NCBI GenBank assembly: GCA_039566865.1
Contig: CM076957.1
Location: forward strand, 10,425,896 to 10,489,895
Length of the DNA stretch: 64,000 bases
Reading direction: 5' to 3'
Source of the DNA: Aurelia coerulea
Taxonomy: Eukaryota; Cnidaria; Scyphozoa; Semaeostomeae; Ulmaridae
The number at the start of each line of letters is the position of its first letter. The stretch's first letter is position 1. A program made the position numbers and the translations under genes. The notes under the pieces are model-generated. The model was given only the letters and a program-made list of their open reading frames with translations. It was not told where the DNA came from and searched no databases. This document shows positions 30,466-40,860 of this stretch, piece after piece.

Positions 30466-32697
30466 GGATTTCATTTCATTTTTTAATTTCATTTTTCATT
30501 ACTTTTACACGGTAGCCCCGTCAATCGAGAGGATTGCTTTACAGGGGGCCGTGCCAAACTTTACAATATTACTAAACATTACTAACAAATTACCTATATT
30601 TACAATCTAAATTAAAAAAATAAATGAAAAATAATGGAGTTAGCCTTAGAGAGGCAAATTACTCTTCAGACTACTTTTAAAAATGTTAAGAGAGGGCGCT
30701 TGTTTGACATCCAAAGGTACTTCATTCCAAGTTTTTGCACCCCGGAAAGATATAGCTTTCTGCCATTGCAAGTTTTCATCCTTGGAACAAGGACATCGGC
30801 AATGGCATTCCGTAAATTCATACTGATATCACGCGCAGAGTTTTTCTTGAAAAGGTTTGAAAGATAGCCAGGTGCCAGACCTGACAATGCTATGTATGTA
30901 ATAGTAGCTGTCTCGCATTTTATCATTTTCGTAACCGTTGGCCAATTTAGTTCCTTGATCAAATTTGAGGCGGATACATCATAGCTGCTATTGGTGACAA
31001 TTCTTGCAGCTCGATTTTGCAATTTTTGTATGGTTTGCAAAATGGTTTCACTGCAGCCTCCCCAAACAGAACAGCAATAACGGAAATGTGGCTCTACGAT
31101 GCCATGATACATTTTGATTAAGGTATCCTTGGGTACGAATTTTTGGCATATTTCAAAAAACCTAGAGCACGAGACAGTTCGCTACATAATAATGTCGTGT
31201 TCCGATCCCAAACGATGCTATCATCAAGTTGGACTCCTAAATACTTTACATTTTTAACGATATCAATTTCAGCGCCATCAATAACAAATGATGGGGTCTC
31301 TACTTTATTGTCAGCAATCTTTTTTAGGTTTGGTCGAGAACCTACAACCATCGCCTGTGTCATTACGACATTTAGTGACAGTTTGTTCCCTTGTAACCAT
31401 TCCTTTAGCCGATCGAGATCACTATTCAGTGTCATTCAACTCGTTGATATTTTTCGCAGAATGTGAAATACGTGTGTCATCAGCATACATTGTGACATTG
31501 CTGTTAAGGAGAGACATAGGGAGATCGTTATTATAAGTTAGAAAAAGGAGTGGACCAAGACATGAACCCTGTGGCACTCCGCAATCAACCATTTGTAAAC
31601 TTGAGGATGTGCCATTAACCTTGCAGAATTGACGTCGGTTTTGCAGATAGGACTTAAACCAAGGAATGCTCATTGCCATATTTTTTTAGTTTCGCAAGTA
31701 AAATTTGATGATCAACGGTATCAAAAGCTTTTTTAGGTCGATAGATACTATCGCAGTGTATTTCCCGTTATCCATATTTACATGCCAATCGTCAGTGCTA
31801 TTTAATAAACAAGTAACCACAGAGTGCAAAGACCTGAAGCCAGACTGGTGCGAGAAAAGGAGCTTGTTTCTATCCAAGTATTCGTAAACCTGGTTGTAAA
31901 CCAGCTTTTCGAATACTCTAGACAAGAAAGGGAGAACCGATATTGGTCTGTAGTTAGAGCGATCATCTTTTTGCCCACTTTTGAATATAGGGGCAACTCT
32001 CGCAACCTTCCATGAATTGGGAAAGCTCCCAGTTGCTAGAGATAGATTGAAAATGTCGCAAAGGGACTCAGCTATGACCGGGAGACCAGTTTTCAGAAAG
32101 AAATTAGCAATACCATCAGTACCAAATCCCATCGATGATTTGAATTTGCCTAGAGCCTTTTCAACCTGCCGAATACCTATCGGCTGGAAATGAAACTGGG
32201 ATTTCTTTTCGTTAATTGAATATTCATTTTCTAAAAGAGGATTTTTCTTGTGCGGTATTTTGCTGCTGAGTTTATTGCCAACATTGCAGAAAAATTCATT
32301 CATTGATTCTGGTCTTAGATTTGTTGTTTATAACCTGGTTAATAACTTTCCATGTACTTTTAAGATCACCCTGATAAGAGGTAATCTTATTTGTAAAAAA
32401 CTCACGTTTCAAGTCAAGGTTAATTTATTGACCTTGTTTCTCAACTGCCTATATGCCTGCTGTAGAATTTCAGATTTAGAACGCACGGCTTGCTTACGAA
32501 GCTTATCTCGACTGGCAGACAACTTCCGAAACTCTTTTGTGAGCCAAGGCGAAAATCTTTCGGACACCCGTTTATTGCGCATAGGAGCATGCTTCTCTAA
32601 AATAAGTGAAAATATATTGGACCAATGTTCAACGACGACATTAATGTCGTCAATATTGGAAACAATACCCTTCCAATACTCCTTTGTTGAAATACTC

Positions 32698-33832
32698 TGG
32701 TTTCAGTCCTATTTAGATCATAGGAAGCAATTTTGCTCTGTAAATGGACAGAGATCAACGACAAGTGAGGTAACATGTGGCATACCTCAAGGTTCCTGCC
32801 TAGGTCCTCTCCTTTTTATCATATATCTAAACGACTTCGAGAAGTGTTTGAAATTTTCCCAAGCAAGTATCTATGCCGATGATACAAATGTAACAATCGC
32901 ATCGGATGATGTTGAGAAACTGGTCTTAGAGGCGCAACAGGAATTGCTCAACCTCTCGGAGTGGATGAGAATAAATAAGTTAAGTCCTAACCCCGCAAAG
33001 ACAGAATATATGATAATAGGCCATTCTCGTAAAGTAAATGCGCTGAATATCTCGAATGCACTCACGTTAAATGGCTCAGATATTAAGCGTGTTACGAAGA
33101 CGAAATCGCTAGGTGTAACTGTCGACGAGAACCTAAAGTGGGAAGAGCAATACAAAACTGTGAAGGGTAAAGTTTTTGGAGGACTTGCGTCATTAAAGAA
33201 ATTAAGAAATATAATTCCCCAAACAAAGCTGTGTAGTGTCTACTACGCTATTGTCGAGAGCCATCTACGTTATGCTAATGAAATATGGGGCAGCCTTCCA
33301 AAAACAAAACTTGATACCCTCCAACGTCTGCAGGACAGGGCCCGGTCAATAATCGAAAGCGCCAGATTCAAGGATAACTGGTCATGTGACTGGCTGAGCG
33401 TTGAAAATATTATTCGATTTGATAGATCGGTCATGACATATAAGATTATGAACAAATTAAGCCCTGAAAGCCTCTGGGATAAATTTCAGCAAAGATCGTC
33501 GCAGTCAAACTATGCAACAAGATACTGTAGAGATCTACAAATTCCTAGACTAAATACAGAATATGCGAAAAAGAGTTATTACTATTCTGCTATGAAAGTT
33601 TGGAACAATATCCCAGTTGATATTAGAGAACTCCCGACTATTAGTCGCTTTAAAAAAGAACTAAAGGAGTATTTGAAGAGCTGACTGAAAATATCAGTTT
33701 AAAACACGACCCCCTGGAAGAACAGCATCTTAGGTAATTTGATCTTTTGTTAATAACCAATTTATTTATTGTATTTAAGCTGAAGGGTAGTTTCGTGTAT
33801 AAAAAATTATATCATATCATCATATCATATCA
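32698..33832 (+). pseudogene. 5'-truncated RT insertion with intact remaining frame
   Basis: It starts at FQSYLDHRKQFCSVNGQRST and is open to KKELKEYLKS (stop at 33682-33684), including GIPQGSCLGPLLFIIYLNDF and YADDTN. Upstream codons in the same frame belong to the host element in antisense and are not part of the gene. The 3' UTR runs to an (ATATC)n tail at 33810-33832. It is inserted between the endonuclease and linker of the minus-strand element. Confidence 0.88.
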
Positions 33833-33841
33833 CTCTTATGC

Positions 33842-35518
33842 AGCATATGAGTCAAATCTTTCAATAGGACACAGGGAAACCCGCAAATCTTCCAATTTCA
33901 CGCTTATAAGCCAATGATATCGTCGTATTCCGATCACATGACTGAAAGTAAGGCTTTCGAGATAAATTTTCGAGTACCTTCACGAAAATGAAAATGGATA
34001 TTCGAGTAATAAAGATACAGAGCTGGTTTTACCACGAATCGATTCGAGAGGCTTCACTCCACATTTGTTTTTCTGCATTAGGTTAAAATCTCGTCAGGGA
34101 TCGGCATTACATCGAATTTCATTCCTTCAAAAATTGACCTATATTCAAGAATTCTTCAGGAAAGCTACAAATAAGATATAGCTTTCAAAATTTCACATGT
34201 TACGTGGATTATGTCCAGGAATAACATGAAAATATTTGTTTGTGTGATTTTCAAAAATCCTAGACGAATTAAAGCTATTTGCTGCGAAGAAAGCTAATGG
34301 GCCTACCTTCACCCGCAGCAAAATCCCAGTATTCGGCATTAAATCACTCTTTTTCGCAATAATAACCAGCGGATACATTAACGAATAACTTCACCACAAA
34401 TCTAATTTCTTTCCACCATTTTATCATCGATAATTTCGATAAAATGTGACAAGACTTTACAGCCTCTGCAGCAAACCGTCCAACTACCGTCGATTCAAAG
34501 TTTTCTTGTTGCAAACACGTTGGAAGTCTTGCAAGACTTGCATAAAACAAAAGGTTTTGCAAGACTTAGGTCTCCCATATGACACAGCAAAATGACACCT
34601 TTGAGAATAGATTGCACACTCCTGGAGGCATTCTATCGTAGCAAAATAAAGAGAAAATAAAACACCCCTCAAAGATTGCAAATCTCTTTGTCACATCGGA
34701 AAAGTACATAATTTGTGTAAAGAAATTTCCCCTGCAATCTATTCTCAAAGGTGTACAATCTATTATCAATGGTAACATTTTGCTGTGTCATATGGGAGAT
34801 CTGAGCCTTGCGCAACCTTTTGTTTTATGCAAGCTTTCCTGGTGTTTGCAACAAGAAAACTTTGAATCGACGGTAGTTGGACGGTTTGCTGCAGAGGCTG
34901 TAAAGTCTTGTCACATTCTATCGAAATTATCGATGATAAAATGGTGGAAAGAAATTGGATTTATGGTGAAGTTATTCGTTAATGTATCCGCTGGTTATTA
35001 TTGCGAAAAAGAGTGATTTAATGCCGATTACTGGGATTTTGCTGCGGGTTAAGGTAGGCCCATTAGCTTTCTTCGCAGCAAATAGCTTTAATTCGTCTAG
35101 GATTTTTGAAAATCACGCAAACAAATATTTTCATGTTATTCCTGGACATAATCCACGTAACATGTGAAATTTTGAAAGCTATATTTTATTTGTAGCTTTC
35201 CTGAAGAATTCTTGAACATAGGTCAATTTTTGAAGGAATGAAATTCGATGTAATGCCGATCCCTGACGAGATTTTAACCAAATGCAGAAAAACAAATGTG
35301 GAGTGAAGCCTCTCGAATCGATTCGTGGTAAAACCAGCTCTGTATCTTTATTACTCGAATATCCATTTTTATTTTCGTGAAGGTACTCGAAAAGTTTTCT
35401 CGAAAGCCTTATTTTCAGTCATGTGATCGGAATACGACGATATCATTGGCTTATAAGCGTGAAATTGGATTATTTGCGGGTTTCCCTGTGCCCTATTGAA
35501 AGATTTGACTCATATGCT
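33842..35518. mobile_element. Mutator-like foldback with 9-bp target duplication
   Basis: The terminal sequence AGCATATGAGTCAAATC appears at both ends in inverted orientation, and a perfect 9-bp duplication CTCTTATGC flanks it (33833-33841, 35519-35527). The arms are about 760 bp each, nearly perfect, and meet around a 150-bp centre at about 34600-34760 that is itself partly inverted (CACAGCAAAATG / CATTTTGCTGTG). The 9-bp duplication and very long inverted repeats match Mutator-like elements. There is no coding capacity, so it is non-autonomous. Confidence 0.88.
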
Positions 35519-36535
35519 CTCTTATGCTGCTTCTTTAGAGAACCACGAAATTTTCTGACACCATAGACCAAACAATGGTCGCTCAGGCCAATATGGTGAA
35601 CGCCTGATACTACAATATTGATTTGTTTGTAGTAGCAACATGATCTATTAGGGTAGAGGATGTAGTAGTTTCTCTAGTGGCAGTCTCTATCAGCTGGTGA
35701 AAACCGAAAAGATTATACATTTGTAATAATCGATTTGAGTGCGATAGGAGATTGATGTCCTTGCTAAGTTGCGAAGAAGAATAGTTAGGCAAGATGTCAC
35801 AATTAGTATCACCCACAATGATGATCTCTTTTCCTTCCTTGTCAAGAAACTGCAAGGTTTTCTCGAGGTCATCAAAAACCTCATTCGACACATCAGGAGG
35901 ACGATACCAAGCCAGCACGACAAAAGGTGCTGAGCGGACTGGCTTCAGTTCTATACACAGTGCCTCGAATTTATACAGTTTGGAATATCGTTTCTAACTG
36001 TACATTTATCAATAAGGGCATCGTTAATATAAATGGCAACTCCACCACCGCTGCGATTGCGATCGCATCTCCTAATGGAAAAGCCATCAATACTGACAAG
36101 ATCGTCATCAACATTTTTATTTTATCGAGCTTCGTCTCGTTAATAGCTAAAATGTGTATGCCTAGATCCTTAATGACAGAACGAATCTCATCAATATGCA
36201 AGAGAAGGCTGTTCACATTCAGAGACGCAACCACCATCCCTTTTCTGTGACCTAGTGCATTTCTGCTGTTCAGAGAGGAAACATTTGGGGAGGCAGCAGT
36301 AGAACCATAGCTCGGAGGATGCGGGATGGTGCTGCTGTGCGTGATGTGTGGTGCCTTTTTCCGCTGTTTTTCGCCTTCTCCTTGTGGGGTTGTGTGTTCG
36401 GATGGGCGTTGCTTATTTGGGTGAGTGATTTCGCGGGGAGAGGGCGGGCAGTGGGGGGGATGTGTCATGCGTCATTCGTAGCGGTTTTGTCTTGTGCTTT
36501 GTCGTCGGTCGTACCGGCTCCGGACTTCTCCTTCT

Positions 36536-36647
36536 AAGTCTTTTTCATATGTATATGATATTAATTTTGTAAAACTTTTATTTATGTAGTATTAGAGCTG
36601 AAGGGTTTTGGTGTATAAATAATTTAAAATGAAAAAAATGAAAATGA
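36536..36647 (+). mobile_element. 3' end fragment of a non-LTR element
   Basis: It ends ...GAGCTGAAGGGTTTTGGTGT then ATAAATAATTTAAAATGAAA and an (ATGAA)n tail, like the 3' UTR of 32698-33832. Severely 5'-truncated. Confidence 0.65.
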
Positions 36648-36889
36648 ATGACGAGCCCTGGGAATGGCAATTGAAATTTGCGTCTCAAATACACTACTTG
36701 CAGCGCTCACCTTGGTGCAATGATGTTCTCCGGTTGTCGTGAAAGAAACTATGACCACGATACCTGGGGATCACGAACGCGAAGATATTCGATTACGAAC
36801 ACTAAGTATCGCGAGTGTAGACGACCTCGATGAAACACGACGACGAAACAATTTTGACCTACATGCCGCGCGATACTATTGCTTTTTGT
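36648..36889. repeat. GTATCGCG repeat unit, copy 2 (inverted relative to copy 1)
   Basis: It starts GACGAGCCCTGGGAATGGCA and ends CATGCCGCGCGATAC, the complement of 28403-28628. It lies between a retroelement tail and an endonuclease fragment. Confidence 0.82.
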
Positions 36890-37379
36890 AAAACATGTTT
36901 TGGCAGTCACTAAATTTGATAGCCCATAGACATCACAAAAGGAAGCTAGCTTACTGTGCCCAGCATCCTGTCTGTTAAGGGTATCAATATCGATATCTCC
37001 CATTACAATAGACCTTATGCGTAATTACGTCACATACGACGTAGCGTGCAATGCACTCTGGGACTTGTGGTCACGCGTTGCTCTGTTTGCTATCAGCTGT
37101 GTTGTTTTCAGTATGCTGCCCGGGCAACAGGCGTGAAGAATGAAGTGAAGGTGGAGAAATCCCCGAGAAATCACGGCGCAAGAAGACGATTGATCTGACA
37201 GTAGGCCGGTGAACGAAAACGAAAAGGACGGCTGGAAAGGACACTCAAGTACATCCTGAATATATCCAATAATATCATTAACAGACATTCGATTCAAGGA
37301 TCAAGTACTCTACCAAAGACATCAACAGGACAAAAAGCACACCGGAATAGAAAACACGGATATCGACTGTGGAAAGAAG

Positions 37380-37985
37380 GGTACGCTCACAGCATTTTCG
37401 TAAAGCCAGACGTAAAGGCAAAGAGTATGCTGTTCTTGGTAAAAGCTAAAGCGCATGATTCTGTGAAGAATGTGCCGTATACGGTGTATGTTCATTTTCT
37501 TTAGCTGAGTAGAGATGTTATGGAAGCCAAATGTAACTGTGAAGCTGGACAAGGAGGGTGCTGTAAACATGTAGCTGCCCTCTTGTTTACTTTTCTGGAT
37601 TATTCAAATATAGATGCAAACGAAATACCACCTGACTTGACCCAGGGGTGGTGCCAGGAATCTTCCGACAGAGGGGCTGGAGCTTCCGACAGGGGGCTAA
37701 AATGGTTAGAAAATGCAGTTTTCTAATACGTCATTTTGCCAAATTTCCTCCGACAAGAACCCAAAGTGTCTTCCGACGAGGGGGCTGTAGCCCCCTAGCC
37801 CTCCCCTGGCGCCACTCCTGACCTGCCCTGCACTCAGGTTGCACAAAAGTGGCATTTTCCGTTCTGTCATCTGCAAATATGACATTGACAAAAGCTGTGA
37901 AATTCAATGATGTTCTATTTGAGAAAGCAGAAGATGACAGGAAGAAAAAGAAGCATGCACTTTAGCTTTACCAAGCGCTTTACTT
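37380..37985 (+). pseudogene. SWIM zinc-finger protein remnant
   Basis: Broken frame: GYAHSIFVKPDVKAKSMLFL ... VPYTVYVHF, a stop, then MEAKCNCEAGQGGCCKHVAA LLFTFLDYSNIDANEIPPDL. After the inserted MITE it continues PCTQVAQKWHFP. The CxC...CCxH signature defines a SWIM domain. The downstream QKWH block resembles the segment that follows SWIM in YqaJ-linked proteins. No YqaJ nuclease motifs remain in the window. It lies in the loop of the foldback element and cannot make a full protein. Confidence 0.75.
37643..37820. mobile_element. hAT MITE inside the SWIM remnant
   Basis: The ends CAGGGGTGGTGCCAGG and, complemented, CAGGAGTGGCGCCAGG are flanked by ACTTGACC (37635-37642) and ACCTGCCC (37821-37828), 6 of 8 matching. 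It contains repeated CTTCCGACAGNGGGGCT blocks. The protein reading resumes behind it. Confidence 0.83.
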
Positions 37986-38705
37986 GGCCTTTATGTTTGG
38001 CTTTACGGAAAAGCTGCGAGCGTACCTCTCTTTCCACAGTCGATACCAGTGTTTTTATTCCGGTGTGCTTTTGTTCCTGTTGATGTCTTTGGTAGAGTAC
38101 TTGATCCTTCAATCAAATGTTTTTCTATGATAATATTGAATATTGGTTATATTTGAGAGGTGCGTTAGTGTTCTCGTCCAGCCTTCCTTTTCGTTTTCGA
38201 TCGCCGGCCTCCTGTCGGATCTTTGGACTTCTTGTGCCATGATCTCTCCACCTTCACTTTCTTCTTCACGCCTATTGCCCGAACAAGAGTTTAGCTATGA
38301 TTTTCTTTGAGTATATGATTGATTTTATCCGTATTCTCCATGTTTTAGGGCGAATGACAGCGTAAACAATCGATGAATCTGAGTTTTGCGTACTGAAAAC
38401 AACACAGCTGATAGCAAACAGAGCCAAGCGCGACCACAAGCCCCAGAATGCATTGCGCACCACGTCGTGTGTGACGTAATTACGCATAAGGTCTATTGCG
38501 TTGTCGTATTTATCTAAAGCAGAGTTTAAAGTGGTTGAAAAATCGCGAAAGAATGAATCAATGTTGCTGGATTCTGGGGGCCGATAGATACTGTAGACAA
38601 TCCATTTCTTTTTGCTCACTATCAGTTCAGAGCACAAGAGTTCAAGAGAAGGAATCTCTAAAACTGGAACTGGACTCTTTGGGCCTAAGCCACTATAATG
38701 TGTGC

Positions 38706-39242
38706 TGCAGCATAGGTTCCAAATCTTTATCTCGGCGTAAAAAGGTGGGTGTAAAATTAAATGACCTATTTCCTCTGATTGAATGGTTTGAAAGAAACTT
38801 TAGACACTTATCTATAATTCTACCATTGAACTTTTCAGAAAAATTGAATATTTTTGGAAATTACAGCGTATCTTACATTTCAACTCATTTGAGGATGTGA
38901 CGCCATCAAATTTCTAAATCATAAACCAGATGCGCGACAGACATTTGCTTGATACCATATTGTAGGAATTCATAAACTATGGTTTTCTTAAAAATTATTT
39001 CATGTTGCATCAAGCAGTTTAGAAATTACGATGGTTTTAAGTTTTGTGAAATTTTTTCTTGAATTCTTGAGAAAGAAGAAGAACACTCTAATGCTGAAAA
39101 TATTGAAGATTTCGGAAAATTCCAACAGTAGAATTGTACAGAATTAGCTAAAGTGTCTTTGAAGTCATTCAGTTCAAAGAAATAGGTCACTTAATTTTAC
39201 ACCAACCTTTTTAAAGATTTGGAGCCTAATGGCTGCATGAGC
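38706..39242. mobile_element. Foldback element with diverged arms
   Basis: The left arm (about 38706-38935) and right arm (about 39000-39242) are complementary with moderate divergence, for example AAAAAGGTGGGTGTAAAATT against AATTTTACACCAACCTTTTT. The spacer is about 65 bp. No coding capacity. Confidence 0.7.
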
Positions 39243-39629
39243 TCAAGATACGTCGCATGGTCGAGCCTCGTTTTCGTCAGGCATCTTGAAAGCATTGCAA
39301 TTCATCGCAATGGCTGTTTTACCAACTTTCCTCATTCCAAAACAGTGGGCTTTTAAATGTAGGCCGCTCAGACCTCTCAGCATTAACATTAACATCAGCA
39401 TTAACAGCGAGATGAAATCAAAATTTGTCACAAGATTAAGGAAAAAGAGAGGAAGAGTAGAGGATCATACTCATAGTATTCAAAAAGTTTGCTTCATATT
39501 GTAAAAACTATTTCCCTTATGAAAGCATTCCTAAAGGGCGATACCCCTCTAGTATTTGATTAATCAACGAATGAAAGAAACAGTCAGTCGTTATCGCATC
39601 CCTCAACCAGTAAAGCACATTCCTTGTTC
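39243..39629. other. Unassigned sequence
   Basis: A short open frame (about 39286-39504, + strand) with a hydrophobic start has no ATG at its beginning and no recognised domain. I do not call it. Confidence 0.4.
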
Positions 39630-39835
39630 AATTTTATTTTCTATTTTTTTCATTCAAATATTAAATTTTTACAAGATACTTTACATTCTACTTTACCTAA
39701 TTCTAATTACCATACGCCACTACAGGTACGATACCATGTGGAGCGAAAGACAATGACTTCCCCATGGCCAATATCTAATAACACGAAACGTTAAACAGTA
39801 TACAGTCACACTACGAAACATACGAAACAAACATT
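39630..39835 (-). mobile_element. 3' UTR fragment of the 2A-carrying RT family
   Basis: Shares GGCCATGGGGAAGTCATTGT and CACATGGTATCGTACCTGTA (minus strand) with 27831-28000 and the 48390-48720 region. No RT left. Confidence 0.7.
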
Positions 39836-40365
39836 TATAAATTAAAGGATACTATACTGAGGCCCCCAACGGGGGGTCCCTGGAGCACTGGAGCCCATCA
39901 TTTTGACAGCATGGAGCCCGGAGCCCAAACGATTTCCATAGTGGAGCACTGGAGCCCATCGCTTTCTCCATGTGGAGCCCTTTATCTCAAACAATTTTAT
40001 TTGTGAAGGCCAAGCAAAAAACGGACAATATTTAATTGCGAAAACTATATGAATAAGGTGTGCAACTGTTTTAGCTTGTTAGTAGATCTCGACATCAACT
40101 TTGAAATGAATTTTTGAAGTTTCCAGGTTTTTTCGAGACATTGTTTCTTGAAATCTGGCCATTTTTTATGATTGGAAATCTTTCAGTTAGAATTTCAATC
40201 CTTATGCACTAGGAATTTTATACTTTTTGTAGCTCATTGCATCAGAGCATATTTCTTCCCTTGGCAAAAAGATCAGAACTTGAGTGAAAATTGACAAACA
40301 GATAACGTTGCAAGGAGATTTATATTCGCAAACAATCTACTTTCAGACCTTCAATGGAGTGGCTT

Positions 40366-40610
40366 GGCCAGGGTAAATAAAGTAAGGGGCATTGACATGA
40401 GGTTTTGCCCACAGGAAAATTTTTGGGACCACGCCCTTTACTTTGGCTCAGAATGCATCTCCCAATATCATACTTGCCATAAGCGATAAGGAAACTTTTA
40501 TAATTTTGTGACAGTAGCAGTCATTCTATAAGTCAGAGCGTGAGAAAAATTTTTCGAAGAGATATCTTTTATCTTAGCATAGAAGGCATCCCCTGATTCC
40601 ATAATTAACA
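40366..40610. mobile_element. hAT MITE fragment
   Basis: It starts near GGAGTGGCTTGGCCAGGGTA and includes CACGCCCTTTACTTTGGCTC, AGAATGCATCTCCCAATATC, matching the nested MITE at 10378-10919. The other terminus is not resolved. Confidence 0.62.
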
Positions 40611-40614
40611 GTGC

Positions 40615-40860
40615 TAAAATAGATGGTTTAATAGTCTTATAAATGAGCTAATTGAGAAGACATTGTGCCTTGTGGACCACATAGCTGCCCAAGAAAACTT
40701 GACTACTCTTGGGCTTCTCTTACAGTTGTATGAAAGAACTTATTGGTTCCAGCAGATGAAAGATGCCTTCATTGATAAGAGTGTTCTTCCCGTTTTCACA
40801 AGATGCATTAACCCCAAAAGCTCTCAGCACAATACCAAGATAACCCAAAGTACCAGGCGT
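40615..40860 (+). other. Open frame of unknown function, possibly a captured exon
   Basis: A frame free of stops reads NSLINELIEKTLCLVDHIAA QENLTTLGLLLQLYERTYWF and ends in the inverted repeat of the next element. It looks coding-like (mixed composition, helical) but has no recognised motif, no clear ATG and no clear splice sites. Chance or a piece of a transposon gene are equally possible. Confidence 0.2.

Larger units (their letters stand above)
30466..36535 (-). pseudogene. Full-length but broken CR1-like non-LTR element (EN-RT)
   Basis: Minus strand, in order: a Pro-rich leader (about 36468-36240), APE-type endonuclease (MVVASLNVNSLLLHIDEIRS, ILAINETKLD, VVLAWYRPPDVSNEVFDDLE, GKEIIIVGDTNCD, to VYGVRKFRGSLKKQHK at about 35528), linker (PEYFNKG ... 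HAPMRNKRVSERF, 32697-32310) and RT (NYRPISVLPFLSRVFEKLVY, GVPQGSCLGPLLFLTYNNDL, YADDTR, LQNRAARIVTNSSYD). The 3' hairpin and (TGAAA)n tail reach 30466. The gap 32698-35518 is two later insertions. Frameshifts near 36115, 31725, 31430, 31115 and 30740 make it inactive. Same family as 7181-8186. Confidence 0.87.
37006..38495. mobile_element. Foldback DNA element with SWIM-domain relic in its loop
   Basis: The ends ATAGACCTTATGCGTAATTA and complement are followed by arms of about 440 bp (left, to about 37445) and about 530 bp (right, from about 37965), the right one carrying an extra piece near 38270-38375. The loop holds the SWIM remnant and an hAT MITE. The endonuclease host fixes the insertion at a 2-bp AT. 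From memory, ISL2EU-type cut-and-paste elements show AT duplications and YqaJ-type nuclease genes, and SWIM domains often accompany YqaJ; assignment to that group is an inference. Confidence 0.78.
36890..38690 (-). pseudogene. Endonuclease fragment of a non-LTR element, split by the SWIM foldback
   Basis: Right piece: ELIVSKKKWIVYSIYRPPES ... LNSALDKYDNAI (38637-38496). Left piece: VMGDIDIDTLNRQDAGHSKL ... LVTAKTCFTKSNS (37005-36890). The frame joins at DNAI|VMGD once the element between them is removed, with an AT overlap as the only duplicated bases. Both outer ends are truncated by other repeats. Confidence 0.82.

Noticed and set aside
32248..33684. A 478-codon open frame
   Set aside because: Only codons from about 32698 encode RT; the earlier part is the antisense of the minus-strand host element and is open by chance.
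36319..36537. Hydrophobic + strand ORF
   Set aside because: Antisense of the Pro-rich leader of the minus-strand retroelement.
39286..39504. Secreted small protein
   Set aside because: The frame does not begin with ATG, and no splice sites or homology support it.
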